Below, piece after piece: positions 33,641 through 44,700 of a stretch of 64,000 nt of DNA; the stretch's first letter is position 1; every line of letters starts with the position of its first letter. This stretch comes from Rhodocollybia butyracea (lineage: Eukaryota; Basidiomycota; Agaricomycetes; Agaricales; Omphalotaceae): the NCBI GenBank assembly GCA_015501585.1, contig JADNRY010000268.1, positions 1-64,000 on the forward strand, written 5' to 3'. The notes beneath the pieces are model-generated. The model did no database searches and was not told where the DNA came from. It saw only the letters and a program-made list of their open reading frames with translations. Made by a program: the position numbers and the translations under genes.

Positions 33641-35220
33641 GCGTCCGCCTTATTGCTACAAAGATCCTTTTCCAGCGCAATCCGAAGGATGGATGGGAGT
33701 TCTCATGCGAATAGCACCATGACCGGCGGGCATGCATGTGGAGATTATTATGACATTGAATGGTCACCGGTCATGCATTCATGATTGAGGCACATGGTGG
33801 AGATTAAGATATCAAAGGTATCCCAGACTATCCCAGCCCCGGACGGGCATCTACCTCGAGTGTCTAGTCGATGAGAGCGATTGAGAGTGGTTTTTGGTTG
33901 GTTTCATTCTCTCCAGGTCGACCTGCCAGTCCAGTGGCAATCTTGCCATCAAAAACTCGCTGCTTTCTGTGTTTTTTACTCTCTTTTTCCTCCATACGCG
34001 GCAAAACATGTCTACTTTTCAAGGCGACAAACCATTCGGCGATGGTATATTGGAAATGTTTCTGAGAACGAGGCAAGAGCAGTAAACATGGCACCCGACG
34101 CGGAAGATTTTACAAGGTGAGCGGTGTCTATCATCCCTTGTTGCTCACGCTCAACTTCGTCACTACTAGTCCTGCTCCCAAAGCTAGCTCATAAAGTTCT
34201 TCTACATCTTTGTCTGCTCATCTGCAGCGGTGGTCAAATATCTTTTCCATGCCGCATCCATTTCGGTCAATGGCCAGTTCGAGTCCTGGCGACAATATCA
34301 TCCCAACCAAACGGATCGAAACCCACTTCCCACTTTCATTCGCCGCTCCCGCCGTCCGTCCCTTCCAATAAATCATCTGCATCTCCAGACCCCTCTGCAC
34401 CCAGCTTCCTCATAACACACAAATCTCATATCTCAACCGATCTCAATCTATTCACTAAGACACAAATTAATAAAAGCCAACGTTGTATTGAAGCAAATCT
34501 GGTTCTTCTGGTGGTGCGACACTTCGTGTAACAAGTCCTCGTTCCGATCCGGAGGTCATCAATCGCCGGATCCTGAGTATACCGTCGTGCAACTTCTCCT
34601 CCTCCTTGCTTCTACTCATTCCTTTCCTTCCTCTTTCGCTCATTCATCTCACGTTCCTGGACCCACAGATGTACCTATGCTCCATCAGGCTTACTACAAT
34701 GTGCGCGCTGGCTGGCTTGTCGGAATTAATTCAGGATTCAAAATCCTTCTACTACTTCGAACTTCGAGTTGCGGAAGTACAGGTAGGACAGCAACACATC
34801 TCCTCATTTCCTCAATACCTCTGGACCAGTACCTTTCGGACGGTGGATGATTACAGAGCGATTGAAGGCAGAGCTACTGGTGCCAGTGAAATCCTGGTGG
34901 CCAGTCTTTGCTTCCATCTCTCATCTTCCGAGACTCATTCGCGCTCTTGTAATATTGACAACGTGTGACGGAACCTCGAATGGTTGGTAGTATTGTTGAT
35001 TCAAGTTGGGGTGCGTGAGGTGATTGCTCCAGAGTCGAGGGTAGCTGGTAGTTTGAGGACGCCTACCCACAATGATTCACTGAAAGTGATTCTCTGTTCT
35101 ACAGATACGGGTACGGTACCTCTCAATATTGGCGCTAACAAGTACTGCGCTTGTCGTTGGACATGTACTTCCTTTACTTCAACCACAGATAGTCTGATTG
35201 AAAGCGTTGCGGAAGATTGA
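33640..35220 (+). pseudogene. P-family remnant 2 (unknown gene)
   Basis: It matches P1 and the copy at 59894. The PPYCYKDPF start region is followed at about 33713 by an insertion of ~100 bp bounded by CATGACCGG/CCGGTCATG. A later exon ends MAPDAEDFTR at 34117, followed by a GTGAGC donor and a CACTACTAG acceptor (about 34168). The next exon has stops. The block at 34940-35190 matches 13270-13540. Not recognised. Confidence 0.4.
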
Positions 35221-35559
35221 AGAATATACAGGATGCGTCAAGCGGGGTTCACGAGCGATCTATTCAGTACATAGACGTCTTCAGTAGCAACGTAATTTGG
35301 ATTGCAAGTAAGTACATCGTATACATAATAGATTGACTACTAACAATGCTGTTAAAATCTCCCTTGTCTTCGTCCCGAGCATTGATATTGAAGGCTACTA
35401 GGACATCGAAACACGTATACCCCTCCAAGACAGGTAGACCACCCGCGTCAAGACCGGAATCGCTGCATTTGCGGCAATATGATGAAGGTTGTATCCCTGA
35501 GACACCGAATGGACAGATATGCGAATCCACGGTCGCCAAGTAGGTCCTAGTTCGACGAC

Positions 35560-36500
35560 ATAGCGCCAAACACTAAGCTAGACATTAGAACAATCCCTAA
35601 ACACAACGCCAAAAACACTCACTTCAGTATTATTATACCGACCGTAACGCTTCTAGTCCACAAAAGCGGTACCAACTCACTTGAAAAAACGCCCTACCAC
35701 GTTCAGCCCTACCATGGCGGATGATAAGATGGCGCCAAAGAGGAAGAGAAGAAAGGTCAAGTGAACAAGGAGCGAAAGTAATGCGGGAACACCGTGGGCC
35801 TTGAGGAATAAAGATCAATATGAGATCGATTGGATGGTGGTAGATAAGAGAATAAAGGTAGAGAGAACAAGGAATGCAAAGGTGACTTCGGAACGCTGTA
35901 CGTTCTTCGTCTTTGTAGTTGCATACTGCGAGGGAAGAGCTGTAACAAGGAGTGAATATGGCTACATATTTGGAACATACCCAGTACCCGACGCAGCAAG
36001 ACTGTACGAGGTAAGCGATGTCTATTATTGCTTGTTGCTCACGCTCAACCTTCGTCACTCCTCGCAAAGCTAGATCTTCTTAAAGATCTTCTACGCCTGT
36101 GCATTCTGCAACAGTGGTCATCTTTTTCAAGTCGCCTCCATTCTCAGTCAACGGCGACGATGTCATTGAAGTTGAATAGATCCGAACCGACTTCCCACTG
36201 CTTTCGCTGTCTGTCCCTTTCAACGAATCATCCCCGGGTCCTCTGCACCCAGTCTACTCTCACAGACAAAATCTCGGATTCAACCTCCCTCGATTTTACG
36301 AGCTCAATGTGGTGCCTATTATTGCTCATTGCTTGACTTCCGTCAATGCAAGTCCTGCACCCAAAAGTTGCGTCAGCCGCTAGATCTTTCTTAGTTCACT
36401 CTGCAAGGGTAGTCAATCATCTTTTCCAAGCAAGAAGTTGTTGTTTCCTCATACTTGGTCAATAGCTAATGTCTCGAGAAAACTGGATCGGTCGGATGGG
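35560..36500. pseudogene. Mixed M and P remnants
   Basis: 35620-35930 matches the minus-strand M family (compare 13985-14160 and 14640-14800). Near 35925 it switches to plus-strand P sequence (the EGRAVT...VYEV exon, then an intron like that at 34118-34168). The abrupt change shows a recombination joint between the two families. Confidence 0.35.
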
Positions 36501-36539
36501 TCACGAATCATCAAGGAAAGGTTGTAGGGATTTTGATTT

Positions 36540-36750
36540 GGTTTGCGATGCGAGCTTCTGTACATCGTATATACAAACTGCTATCAAATTTCCCTCGTGT
36601 TCCTCCTAAGCGCCGAAGCTACAGGCTAGTACTAGGGAAACAAGACACGTATATCGCTCATTGAAGACAGCTGCATTTGCAGGGACGGGGGGTAAAGCAA
36701 GCCAGGGGGTCCTATGTCTGAAGCAACGAATAGCCGGATACGCGAACTAA
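36540..36750 (-). pseudogene. M-family remnant 3, left piece
   Basis: It matches 50340-50530 and continues at 39737 after the Harbinger element; the TAA target duplication (36748-36750) is the joint. Confidence 0.4.
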
Positions 36751-36797
36751 GAGGCTGTTCAGCTGCCCGCGAGCGATCACTCGCGAGCACTTTTTGC
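36751..36797 (+). repeat. Left terminal inverted repeat of Harbinger
   Basis: 47 bp, an exact reverse complement of 39687-39733. It contains an internal hairpin CGCGAG-CGATCA-CTCGCG, possibly a transposase or MYB binding site. Confidence 0.9.
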
Positions 36798-36918
36798 CGA
36801 AGACCAATTCCCTAATAGAGTAGGTTAGTCGTCTGAGTGACATGACGCCATTTGTAATGTGATATATAAGTGACACGCCCACGCCGGCCTTTACGGCTTT
36901 TTCAAACGCGTCGCGCTG

Positions 36919-38259
36919 ATGCAGCCTGAACGCCTACCTCTCGAACTTTTGAAGAAGCTTGTTGCCGCATATTCCTTTCTTCTCAGTGTCATTGCCACAG
37001 TAGCTGGAATACACGCCTCACCACAATACTGGAAGCAGCCATACCATACCTCTTCACTAACAGGACTTGGCTGGGTTAAGGAATTAATTTATGGGCATCC
37101 TGACCGCATCCACTGTGAGTTTGGGGTTAATCTTCACGTCTATGTGGCTCTGGTTGAGCAGCTCCGCGTCCTGGGAATGTCGGATACTCGATATATCACA
37201 GTGGAGGAGCAGGTTGGAATATTTTTGTACATGTGTCGTACAGGACTCTCCGTGAGGCACATTGGTGAGCGCTTTCAGCATGCAAATGCAACCATATCCA
37301 AGTAAGTGTTATCTCCTATGGTAAGGATTGCTTATAGTAAAACCAACTAGATACTTCCGAGAAGTTCTGTTCAAGCTCTCATCACCTGAATTCTACAACT
37401 GCTACGTTCAAATGCCAAAAACTGGGGATCCTGTCCCTGAATCCATTCTGAATGATCCAAAGTTTTTCCCGTTCTTCAAGGATGTGATTGGAGCAGTTGA
37501 CGGTACACATATTGCCTGTGTGCCAAGTGCAGCAGACCGTGATCTTGCCCGAAATCGCAAAGGCTTTGTGTCACAGAATTGTTTGGCAATATGCTCATTT
37601 GACATGCGTTTCTTGTACTTGGTTGCCGGATGGGATGGATCTGCGGCGGATGCTTCAATGTATGTGGATTCCCGCATGACAGACTTACCTGTGCCAGACG
37701 GGAAGTATTTTCTGGCTGATGCTGGATTCGGAACATGCAGTACACTTCTGCTGCCTTATTCTGGTGTTCGTTATCATTTGAAGGAATGGGAAAAAGCTGA
37801 TCTACGGTAAGCATAACTTTGCATACATCATTATACCTGATCACAATTATATACAGTCCAGAAAACCATCGGGAACTTTTCAACCTCCGTCATGCTGTTG
37901 CACGCAATGTAGTTGAACGGATATTTGGTGTTGTGAAAGCTCGATGGGTGATTCTGGTCCATCCACCTGCATTCAGCATGACAATTCAAGCCCGTATTCC
38001 ACCAGCACTTGCAGCATTGCATAATTTTATTCTCACATTTGATCCCTCAGACATTGAGGAGTACTTGAATGATCCTGAGGTCTTTGAACAGTACCGTGCA
38101 GCAACTGATCATGAAGACAACATATTTGGATCTCTGGCATCAAGTGCACCAACTGCACAGGAGAAGGCAGAGGCAGAGCGGGTGAGAGATGAGATTGCAA
38201 CTGAAATGTGGGCTCAATATCAGGAGTGGTTGGCCAAGCAGGCTAAATTGAATGAGTAG
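36919..38259 (+). CDS. PIF/Harbinger (HARBI1-like) DDE transposase
   Basis: Three exons: 36919-37301, 37351-37806 and 37857-38259, giving 413 residues. Introns of 49 and 50 nt have GTAAGT/CTAG and GTAAGC/ACAG borders, and the joins restore codons cleanly. An N-terminal helix-turn-helix-like region (VEEQVGIFLYMCRTGLSVRH) precedes the DDE_4 nuclease fold. Catalytic residues are visible as D in GAVDGTH, D in FLADAGFG and E in VVERIFGVVK. It cuts at the inverted repeats and targets TWA trinucleotides, usually with the MYB partner encoded next to it. The stop is 16 bp from the stop of the convergent MYB gene. No frame damage is seen. Confidence 0.92.
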
Positions 38260-38275
38260 ATATCATGTACATGTT

Positions 38276-39569
38276 CTACACTAAGTTCTCCCGATGTTTT
38301 TTTAGGACACGTTGAACATACTTGGTACGAAGATCAGGATTAGTTAGCGAATTATACATATCGACAATTTCTTTCTTTTCGCCGAGTATAAGCAAAAAAT
38401 CCAGAACATCCTCACTGTCAAGGCCAGTTTCCTTTTCAATCAATGAGACTGCTTTCATGCGACGAGCAGGAGTGTCATTGATTGAAGATGAACCAGACGA
38501 GGGAGTGTTGGCGGCGAGGAATTTTTCGAAAGTAGTACTCATCCCAGAAACTTGTCCTAGAATACCTGAAAGGGCATCTGTCTTCTTTCGTTTAGAAGAT
38601 GACGGTGGAGCGAAGATGTTTTTGGGCGTGTCCTTTGATGACAATGATTTTGCTGGTGCCGGCGTAGGTGTCTGTACATCAGCGGGACGTTTGAGTGATA
38701 TAGGAGCGGGCGATCCAGCGAGTGAGATGGGCGATGATTTGGGGGAGATCGAAGGAAGAACAAGATCCTATAAAAGATTAGTTAATGTAGATAAGAGAGT
38801 TCATTGTGCAACGCACCTCGTTCATAGCATCATTCATAGCAAAATCTCGTTCCATTTGTGAGAAACTCCAATCCTGGCTTTCTGTATCTTGTACTGTGCC
38901 TTCCTCTTCAACTGATGTTTCCTGCCCAGCTTCAAGACCTCCAGTCTCATTCAGTGCCAAATCCCCATCACCATTGCTGTCTTCGTCTTCATCTTTCTCC
39001 CCCTGGCTCTGCGTAAATGCACTTGAAGGACGGAACACATGTGTCCCTCGAGGTTTGTAAGGTACAACTTTCTCTACTTGCTCGAGGTAGATCCACCCTT
39101 TATTGCGAAATGGTTTGGCATCGGGGTTTTTTGCAACATATCGATCCCAAACATCGGCCGTGGTTGTGTTGACGTTGGCACCAAAATCATCATGCCAGGA
39201 GCCCCAGCCGCTCTTGGACTTGATTTCGTTGATGATCCGAAAGATCTTCTTCAACTAAAAGAATCAGTTAGTTAAGTAGCAGTGAAAAATATATTAGATA
39301 CGCACTGCAAACCATTTCCTCTTGCAAGCTGCAGCATTCTTTACAGCTCCTTCTGTACGAGTTTCTTCCAGATACAATGCAGCGGCGGTAAACGTTGTAT
39401 TTTTGAAGTTTCCGCTGTCACCAGCTTCTGATTGATGCTCGAAAAGAAAGTCAAGGAACCTGGTAACATCCGTGTGAGCCCACTGGGCTTTTTCTTCGGC
39501 AGTCTTAGGCGGCGGTTTTGGGCGGGTGACCGGACCATCATCCTGGTCTTTCTTTTTGCATGGTGGCAT
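38276..39569 (-). CDS. Harbinger-associated MYB/SANT-like DNA-binding protein
   Basis: Exons 39569-39306, 39254-38817 and 38767-38276, with introns of 51 and 49 nt; all exon lengths are multiples of three and total 397 residues. The N-terminal ~130 residues resemble the Myb/SANT-like domain of PIF/Harbinger ORF1 proteins: aromatic and helical, with WAHTDVTRFLDFL, AACKRKWFA and SGWGSWHDD. An acidic stretch (EKDEDEDSNGDGD) and a Ser/Pro-rich nuclear-type region with SSKRKK follow. The C-terminus (GLDSEDVLDFLLILGEKKE) is helical. In this superfamily the protein helps the transposase enter the nucleus and bind the ends. Confidence 0.88.
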
Positions 39570-39686
39570 TAGATTAAGGACTCAGAGGACGCGACGTGCA
39601 AGTTAATATATTCATCGTGAAATCACTAGGTAACATCGTCACAAGTCATGATCAGTCAGTCACCAGGGTCACAGCGACTAAGATTT

Positions 39687-39733
39687 GCAAAAAGTGCTCG
39701 CGAGTGATCGCTCGCGGGCAGCTGAACAGCCTC
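39687..39733 (-). repeat. Right terminal inverted repeat of Harbinger
   Basis: Exact inverted copy of 36751-36797, followed by the TAA duplication at 39734-39736. Confidence 0.9.
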
Positions 39734-39736
39734 TAA

Positions 39737-40456
39737 TGGACACTGATATCAAAGCAATGACCAGACATCAGGACAATTGCTAGTTGCAACAACAAAAAAA
39801 AACTCACTTCAGAATACCAACTATAACGCGAACCGCCGCCCGGAAAAGTGCTAGTGATACCCCAAGTACACACAAAGAAATTCCCCGCCGTAACACGTAC
39901 GCGTAATGGTCCACTATGGCGGATGATGTGACGGCGCAGATGAGAGATATTGATAAGAGAAGAAACGCCAAGAGAATGACGAGAGCAAAAGTGATGCGGG
40001 AACAGTGTTCTTGGTTTTTGAACTTGCGTGTCGAGTGATGGAGCTTGGAGGATAGATATATTCCAGGAGAGCTTACGAGGTTTGAATTCATAGCTGGGAT
40101 AAACGAGCTGTCGTATGAGATAACGACTGGCTGGATAATACAATGACAGATGGCCAGATATTCATGAAACGTCAGAGCGATCTCTGGATGCAACGACGAA
40201 GGACTCACCTCAGCATCTCGACCATAACACTGGTTGCGGCCACAAATGCGCCCAAGTACCCATGAAAAAATGTCCCGCTACACAGTCCAGGCCTAGTCAG
40301 GATGTATCCCATGGATGAGATCGCCGAGATCTTGAGAGAGCGACACCGATAACGAATAAGATTGATAAGAGAGGAAAGGTAGAGAGAACAAAGGATGCGA
40401 AGGTGACTCGGGAATGTCGTGCATTCTTGGCAGGTTTTGAGTGACGTTGGTTGTGG
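39737..40456 (-). pseudogene. M-family remnant 3, middle piece
   Basis: Membrane segments such as FALVILLAFLLLSISL (near 39965) and LFRAAVRVIVGILK (ending near 39805 with a GTGAGT donor) match the other M copies. It is bounded on the left by Harbinger and on the right by the Ngaro-like element, where GGTTGTGG resumes as AATTCTGAG at 46489. Confidence 0.45.
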
Positions 40457-40556
40457 ATAAGCTAGTTGCCTAAATCATAGGATTCTCAGTAATGAATATG
40501 TAAAGGTAAATTCTGCAAAGTGACCAATAAGAGATGTAGGGGTTTGGCTGGGGCTC
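40457..40556 (-). repeat. Split direct repeat B2
   Basis: 100 bp nearly identical to 40845-40944, starting ATAAGCTAGTTGCC; it forms the outer 3' end of the element in its coding sense. Confidence 0.85.
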
Positions 40557-40693
40557 GGCCCCGCGCGGGTGGGTATCCAACGCGAAAAGAGGGCCGATCC
40601 GGAACGTCTCCTAGTGAGAGACGCTAGTACTGATACTTGATATAAGTGTAAGAATTTTCAGTAAATGGAAGACTTTAAGGTGTGGGTGGGTGG

Positions 40694-40844
40694 GAGCTTT
40701 TTAGAAGTAAAGTGTTTGGACGACGTTGGCGACGTTGAGAATCGGTTTGAGTTCAGCGTAAGGGGCTTAACGATGTGATAAGATGCCGATTCTCACGTCT
40801 GCCTATCTTATCCTCCAATAAGCGCCTTTAGCACTTATCTCGGA
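40694..40844 (-). repeat. Split direct repeat A2
   Basis: 151 bp nearly identical to 46338-46488 (one T/C difference seen by eye); directly abuts B1. Confidence 0.85.
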
Positions 40845-40944
40845 ATAAGCTAGTTGCCTAAATCATAGGATTCTCAGTAATGAATATGTAAAGGTAAATT
40901 CTGCAAAGTGACCAATAAGAGATGTAGGGGTTTGGCTGGGGCTC
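40845..40944 (-). repeat. Split direct repeat B1
   Basis: 100 bp matching 40457-40556, located just downstream of the recombinase gene in coding sense. Confidence 0.85.
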
Positions 40945-41145
40945 AGCCCGGCGCTCCCGCCCGTGGACGTTCTGTCCCAAACAGAGCCAGAGCTCCAAAA
41001 GAATGGAACGGGCGGGAAAACAAACCCAAAAAGAGCGAAGGCGTAATTAATGCGACGATTTGCGAGGCCGTACTAGGATAGGAAGAAATTTCCATTTCCA
41101 CACTGTGATAGAAGTAGCAACAAATTTTTACTAATTACTTGCTAA

Positions 41146-42741
41146 TTACTCGAAGTCTTCAATAATTATACCTGAAATACACGCGTCAATAACCGAATCT
41201 GAAATTTTGTGGGTTTTTCTAAAATCATCTAAAGTCGATTTAAGACGAGAGATTTGGTCCGAGTCATAAGCCTTCAAAATGTGGGTTGGGAGGATTTCCT
41301 CGAAACGTCTCCAGTAGATTAAGAATGCTAATGAAGTCCATCCACCGATAGCAGCGACAACCTCGGGAGATACACCAGCAATGAGTAGCTCCACTGCGCC
41401 GCCAATACGGAAAGAATGTCCATGTACGTTCATAAGACCGGCGCCTTTCCAGATCGCATCGCAGAATTTTAGGAAAGTTGTCTTCGTCATATGCTGGGGA
41501 GCGCCGTTAGCATCCAAGAAGCCAAATAATGAGAAATCCTGAGGAACAGTGTTGTTGGCGGCAAGGTGTCTCTTCATTGCACAGAAAGGGCAAAGCACAA
41601 TGAGTTCCCCAACCTGGGCTGTGCCGGTAACTGAGGCACCGAGTTCTTTAGTTGTCTTGGTCCAAGGGATATGGAAACTGACTGCGCAAGGGGAGTTGTC
41701 CGGGTTAAGTTTGAATATGATACTGGTGTTTCGACTGACATGGTACCGGGGTTCAAAACCCATGAGGGAAGGGATGGTAAGCTCTCCTGCATGAAGATAA
41801 GAATGAATGATTAATAAGATGCAAATAATAATACATACCGAGTCTTCAGCAACCCAGAAGGCATTACAAGCAACCGCCCATATGGCGCAGTGAAAGGGGA
41901 TATTAAAGTCAAGTGCAAAAAAGAGCGCTATCATATGATTCAAAGTGATAGGGTTTCTAACCGGACGACGACGGTGAGATCCGGCTTTATGGGCACCAGC
42001 GCGAGCGTAGCGGATTTTCCTTGATTCTGAAGGCCAGGGAGCTCCATGGAGGTCATGCCATGCGCGGAGCCCGGATAACCATCCTTTAACGTTGACCACC
42101 TCTCCCATATGAAACCCAATGAAACCAGCTATTAAGTCTTCACCCGCAGGCATTCGAAGATTTTCAGGTATCATCAAATTATCACAGAATTGTGTGAAAC
42201 GAAGGAGGCCAGCTGCATAAGACGACTTCGAACTATCGGCAAGTGCTTCGCTCATTGCCTTGTCTCCGAGCTCAAGAACTGCGAGTGGCAGGGTGGTGGC
42301 AGCCTGGGAGCGTTTAGCAAGGGCATATGGGGTTGTCCAAGCGTGGATTCGGTGTTTTGCCTGGACGTCAGGGCGGAGCGGGTTTGGTGTAATTGAATCA
42401 CCTTGCTTGTGCTTGCGCAAAGTCAGCGGGTATTTCTGTTGGATGTTGGATGTGTTTGGGACGTATTGCTGTATGCTGGATGGTTTGCTTGAACTAAGAG
42501 GAGGATCCTTGGGAATGCTGTATAATAACGAGTCATAAAGCGAGTGAGATTGATTCGGAAGTTTTGATGATGGTATGCAATTAGGATTTTCAGGCGGAGA
42601 GGCTGGTGAATCATATAGAGAGTGAGAGGGAAATGCATTGATCTGTGGTCCTTGTGGTGGACAGACGGGAAAGAAATCGAACGGCGAGTCATATAAAGAA
42701 TGCATTTGAGGAAGGGAGACGCGCGGAGAATCCCTCCTCAC
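41146..42741 (-). pseudogene. Tyrosine recombinase of the Ngaro-like element
   Basis: About 530 codons are open. The N-terminal ~120 residues are Pro/Ser-rich and contain a HSLYDS motif three times. The catalytic half has AGEDLIAGFIGFHMG, then box II HGHSFR (H-x-x-R) and the nucleophile region AFLIYWRR with the likely catalytic Tyr. The box I region is abnormal. Between CNAFWVAEDS and GELTIPS lies an intron-like insert at 41841-41790, GTATGT...CATGCAG, 52 nt. Splicing it would shift the frame, and reading through leaves no obvious box I Arg. Hence the copy is probably defective or has a one-base error here. The enzyme would integrate a circular intermediate without target duplication. Confidence 0.75.
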
Positions 42742-42828
42742 ACTAGGATGTCCTAGTGCAGAAGATGTGGCTGTACTAAGATGAGGAACAAAGTAAATAA
42801 ATGATATGAAAATGAATGATCATCATAC

Positions 42829-44700
42829 CTATGCATGAATTAGAATATCTTGAAGCTCATCAGGGAGCGTTATAGGCGTAACCATTTTGAACTCTGGCCG
42901 ACCCAAAATCCCGCGCGAGAGTGGGTCTGCCGGATTTTTTTCCGACTTGATGTAGACAAGCAAAGGCTCAATGGCCAGTGCGGCAAATATAGCAAAGGTA
43001 CGGCGAACCGCGGTATTGACCCATCTGTTTGGACTACGCCCTTTAGCGAGAGCACCAATAGTGCCATTATTATCGGAACGAATGAGTAAAAATAGATTTT
43101 TTAATCCCTCAGCTTCGAGGTATAGAGCGATGATTTCAATAGCAATAGTTTCAAGCCAGCAGATATCGCGGCCTTCGATTTTCCAGTTCGTCTTCAGTTT
43201 GAAAGCTGACCAGTGGCCACGTATCCAGATCCCAATGCCCCAATCCGTAGACGCATCTGCAAATATACCAAAATTCGAGAGAGGGCCTCAAGGGGTGAGC
43301 TGTCGGAAGTAGTTAGGACTCTTCAACATATCCAACCACCACTTGAGCTCGCTGACGATCCCATTGGTGAGGTATTTACCCAAAGATACTTCACGGTTTC
43401 TAAAACTGCTCAGAAAATTTGAGATTGCTGGGAGGTGAGAACTACCCTCTCTGTAGACAAATGTGATGTAACAGACGGTGCCGTGGATGGATTCCACTGC
43501 GGTCAAGGAAGCCTTTGCATTCCGGTATAGAGATAGGAAAGTCGTGATGCGGTGAATGTATTTTAAGTGTTTTTCGTCTGGAAGACTAACTCTCCTGGAT
43601 GGAAAATCCCAACGGAGGCCAATAAACGTGAAAGTGAATACAAAGAATGGGTCTCCTTTCTTCTCGGGAGGGTGCCAAGGAATACCGAGATGCACAATAC
43701 GTTCCAGTGCATCTTCCCGCGAATAACTGTAACCGAATTGCTTGTTTGGAATCCGAAATACCACCAAATCATCTTCCACCTTCGCAATTGGAAATACCTT
43801 CTTGGCTCTCCAGATCTCTCTTGCAGCTGCTGAGACCATCCCCGCATTACTGCTGGCAGGTGAGTAACCGAAACCCGGGACATGGTTGAGCCAAAATTTT
43901 CCATGTGGATCTTGTGATACGAGGAAAGGTTTGTGTCGAGGATCGATTGGAATGGTACGGTGGAATTTTTTGATATCCATTGTACAAGCTTGTGTTAAAG
44001 GAGGGGCGACCGAAACCTTGAAGATAAGGAATAAATGAAAAGATCATGACATGAAGCCCAATAGGCTGTAACACATGAAATAATAAATGTATGAATGAAT
44101 GAAACATGGTACGTTGCTTCGATAGCAGTAACCCATGAAATGAATTATATTTATGAATGATAATAAGGGAACGCCATGATAGCGAATAACCCGAATAACT
44201 TCCCACATGGGAATATGGAATGAACTAAAAAGAAATGATTTATGGAGGAAACAAGACTTACCCAATGAGCGACTTGAGATACAGTGTCGAAAGTGGTCGG
44301 GAACTTCTCTTTCTCGACATTCGAGTTAATGCTGTCAAGCCAGACACCCTCCTGGTCGAGACCGCCTTTGGATGCATTACTGCATATGCGGTATTTCGCT
44401 GGTTTACCAGGACCTTGGTCCGCTTCTGCGACTATAAGTGGTACCGAAATGAAAGGACCGCCAAGAATACATTCAAGTGTATCTTGCGAGAAAGGACCTG
44501 ATACCCGTTGTGCTTTCTCTTCCTCTGCAAGGAAATCCATGATGATTTCGGAGTGTTGCCATACCGAAGAATGATTCGCAATAATCGCTGTATGTTTGAT
44601 AGGTGGCATATTACCTAGGGGAAAACCCTGAGATAGATAGCGGACGAGAAGAGGAAAACAATCCGAAAGATTATACTGCTTTAAGTCGGTTTCGAAAGCA
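42829..44700 (-). pseudogene. Reverse transcriptase/RNase H of the Ngaro-like element
   Basis: The first exon (to 44262) includes PLLVRYLSQGFPLGN and KYRICSNASKGG. A 245-nt intron (44261-44017; GTAAGT, TTCAAG) joins it to QACTMDIKKFHRTIPI, with the first RT Asp, then HGKFWLNHVPGFGYSPAS and VEDDLVVFRI (the DD pair). RNase H follows: FADAS, WLETIAIE, IRSDNN and NPADPLSRG supply the four acidic residues. A TGA at 43290-43288 lies between RT and RNase H in an otherwise open frame and looks like a TCGA-to-TTGA change. The frame stops at 42829. RT order and spacing fit the DIRS/Ngaro group. Confidence 0.8.

Larger units (their letters stand above)
36751..39733 (+). mobile_element. Intact PIF/Harbinger DNA transposon
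   Basis: 2983 bp, with perfect 47-bp terminal inverted repeats (36751-36797 and 39687-39733) starting GAGGCTGTTCAGC and flanked by the 3-bp target duplication TAA (36748-36750, 39734-39736), as expected for this superfamily. It carries the usual two genes tail to tail: a DDE transposase (36919-38259, plus) and a MYB/SANT-like DNA-binding protein (39569-38276, minus). Both are open across predicted introns, so the copy may be young or active. It sits inside an M-family pseudogene; the target can be restored by eye against 50505-50540. Confidence 0.92.
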
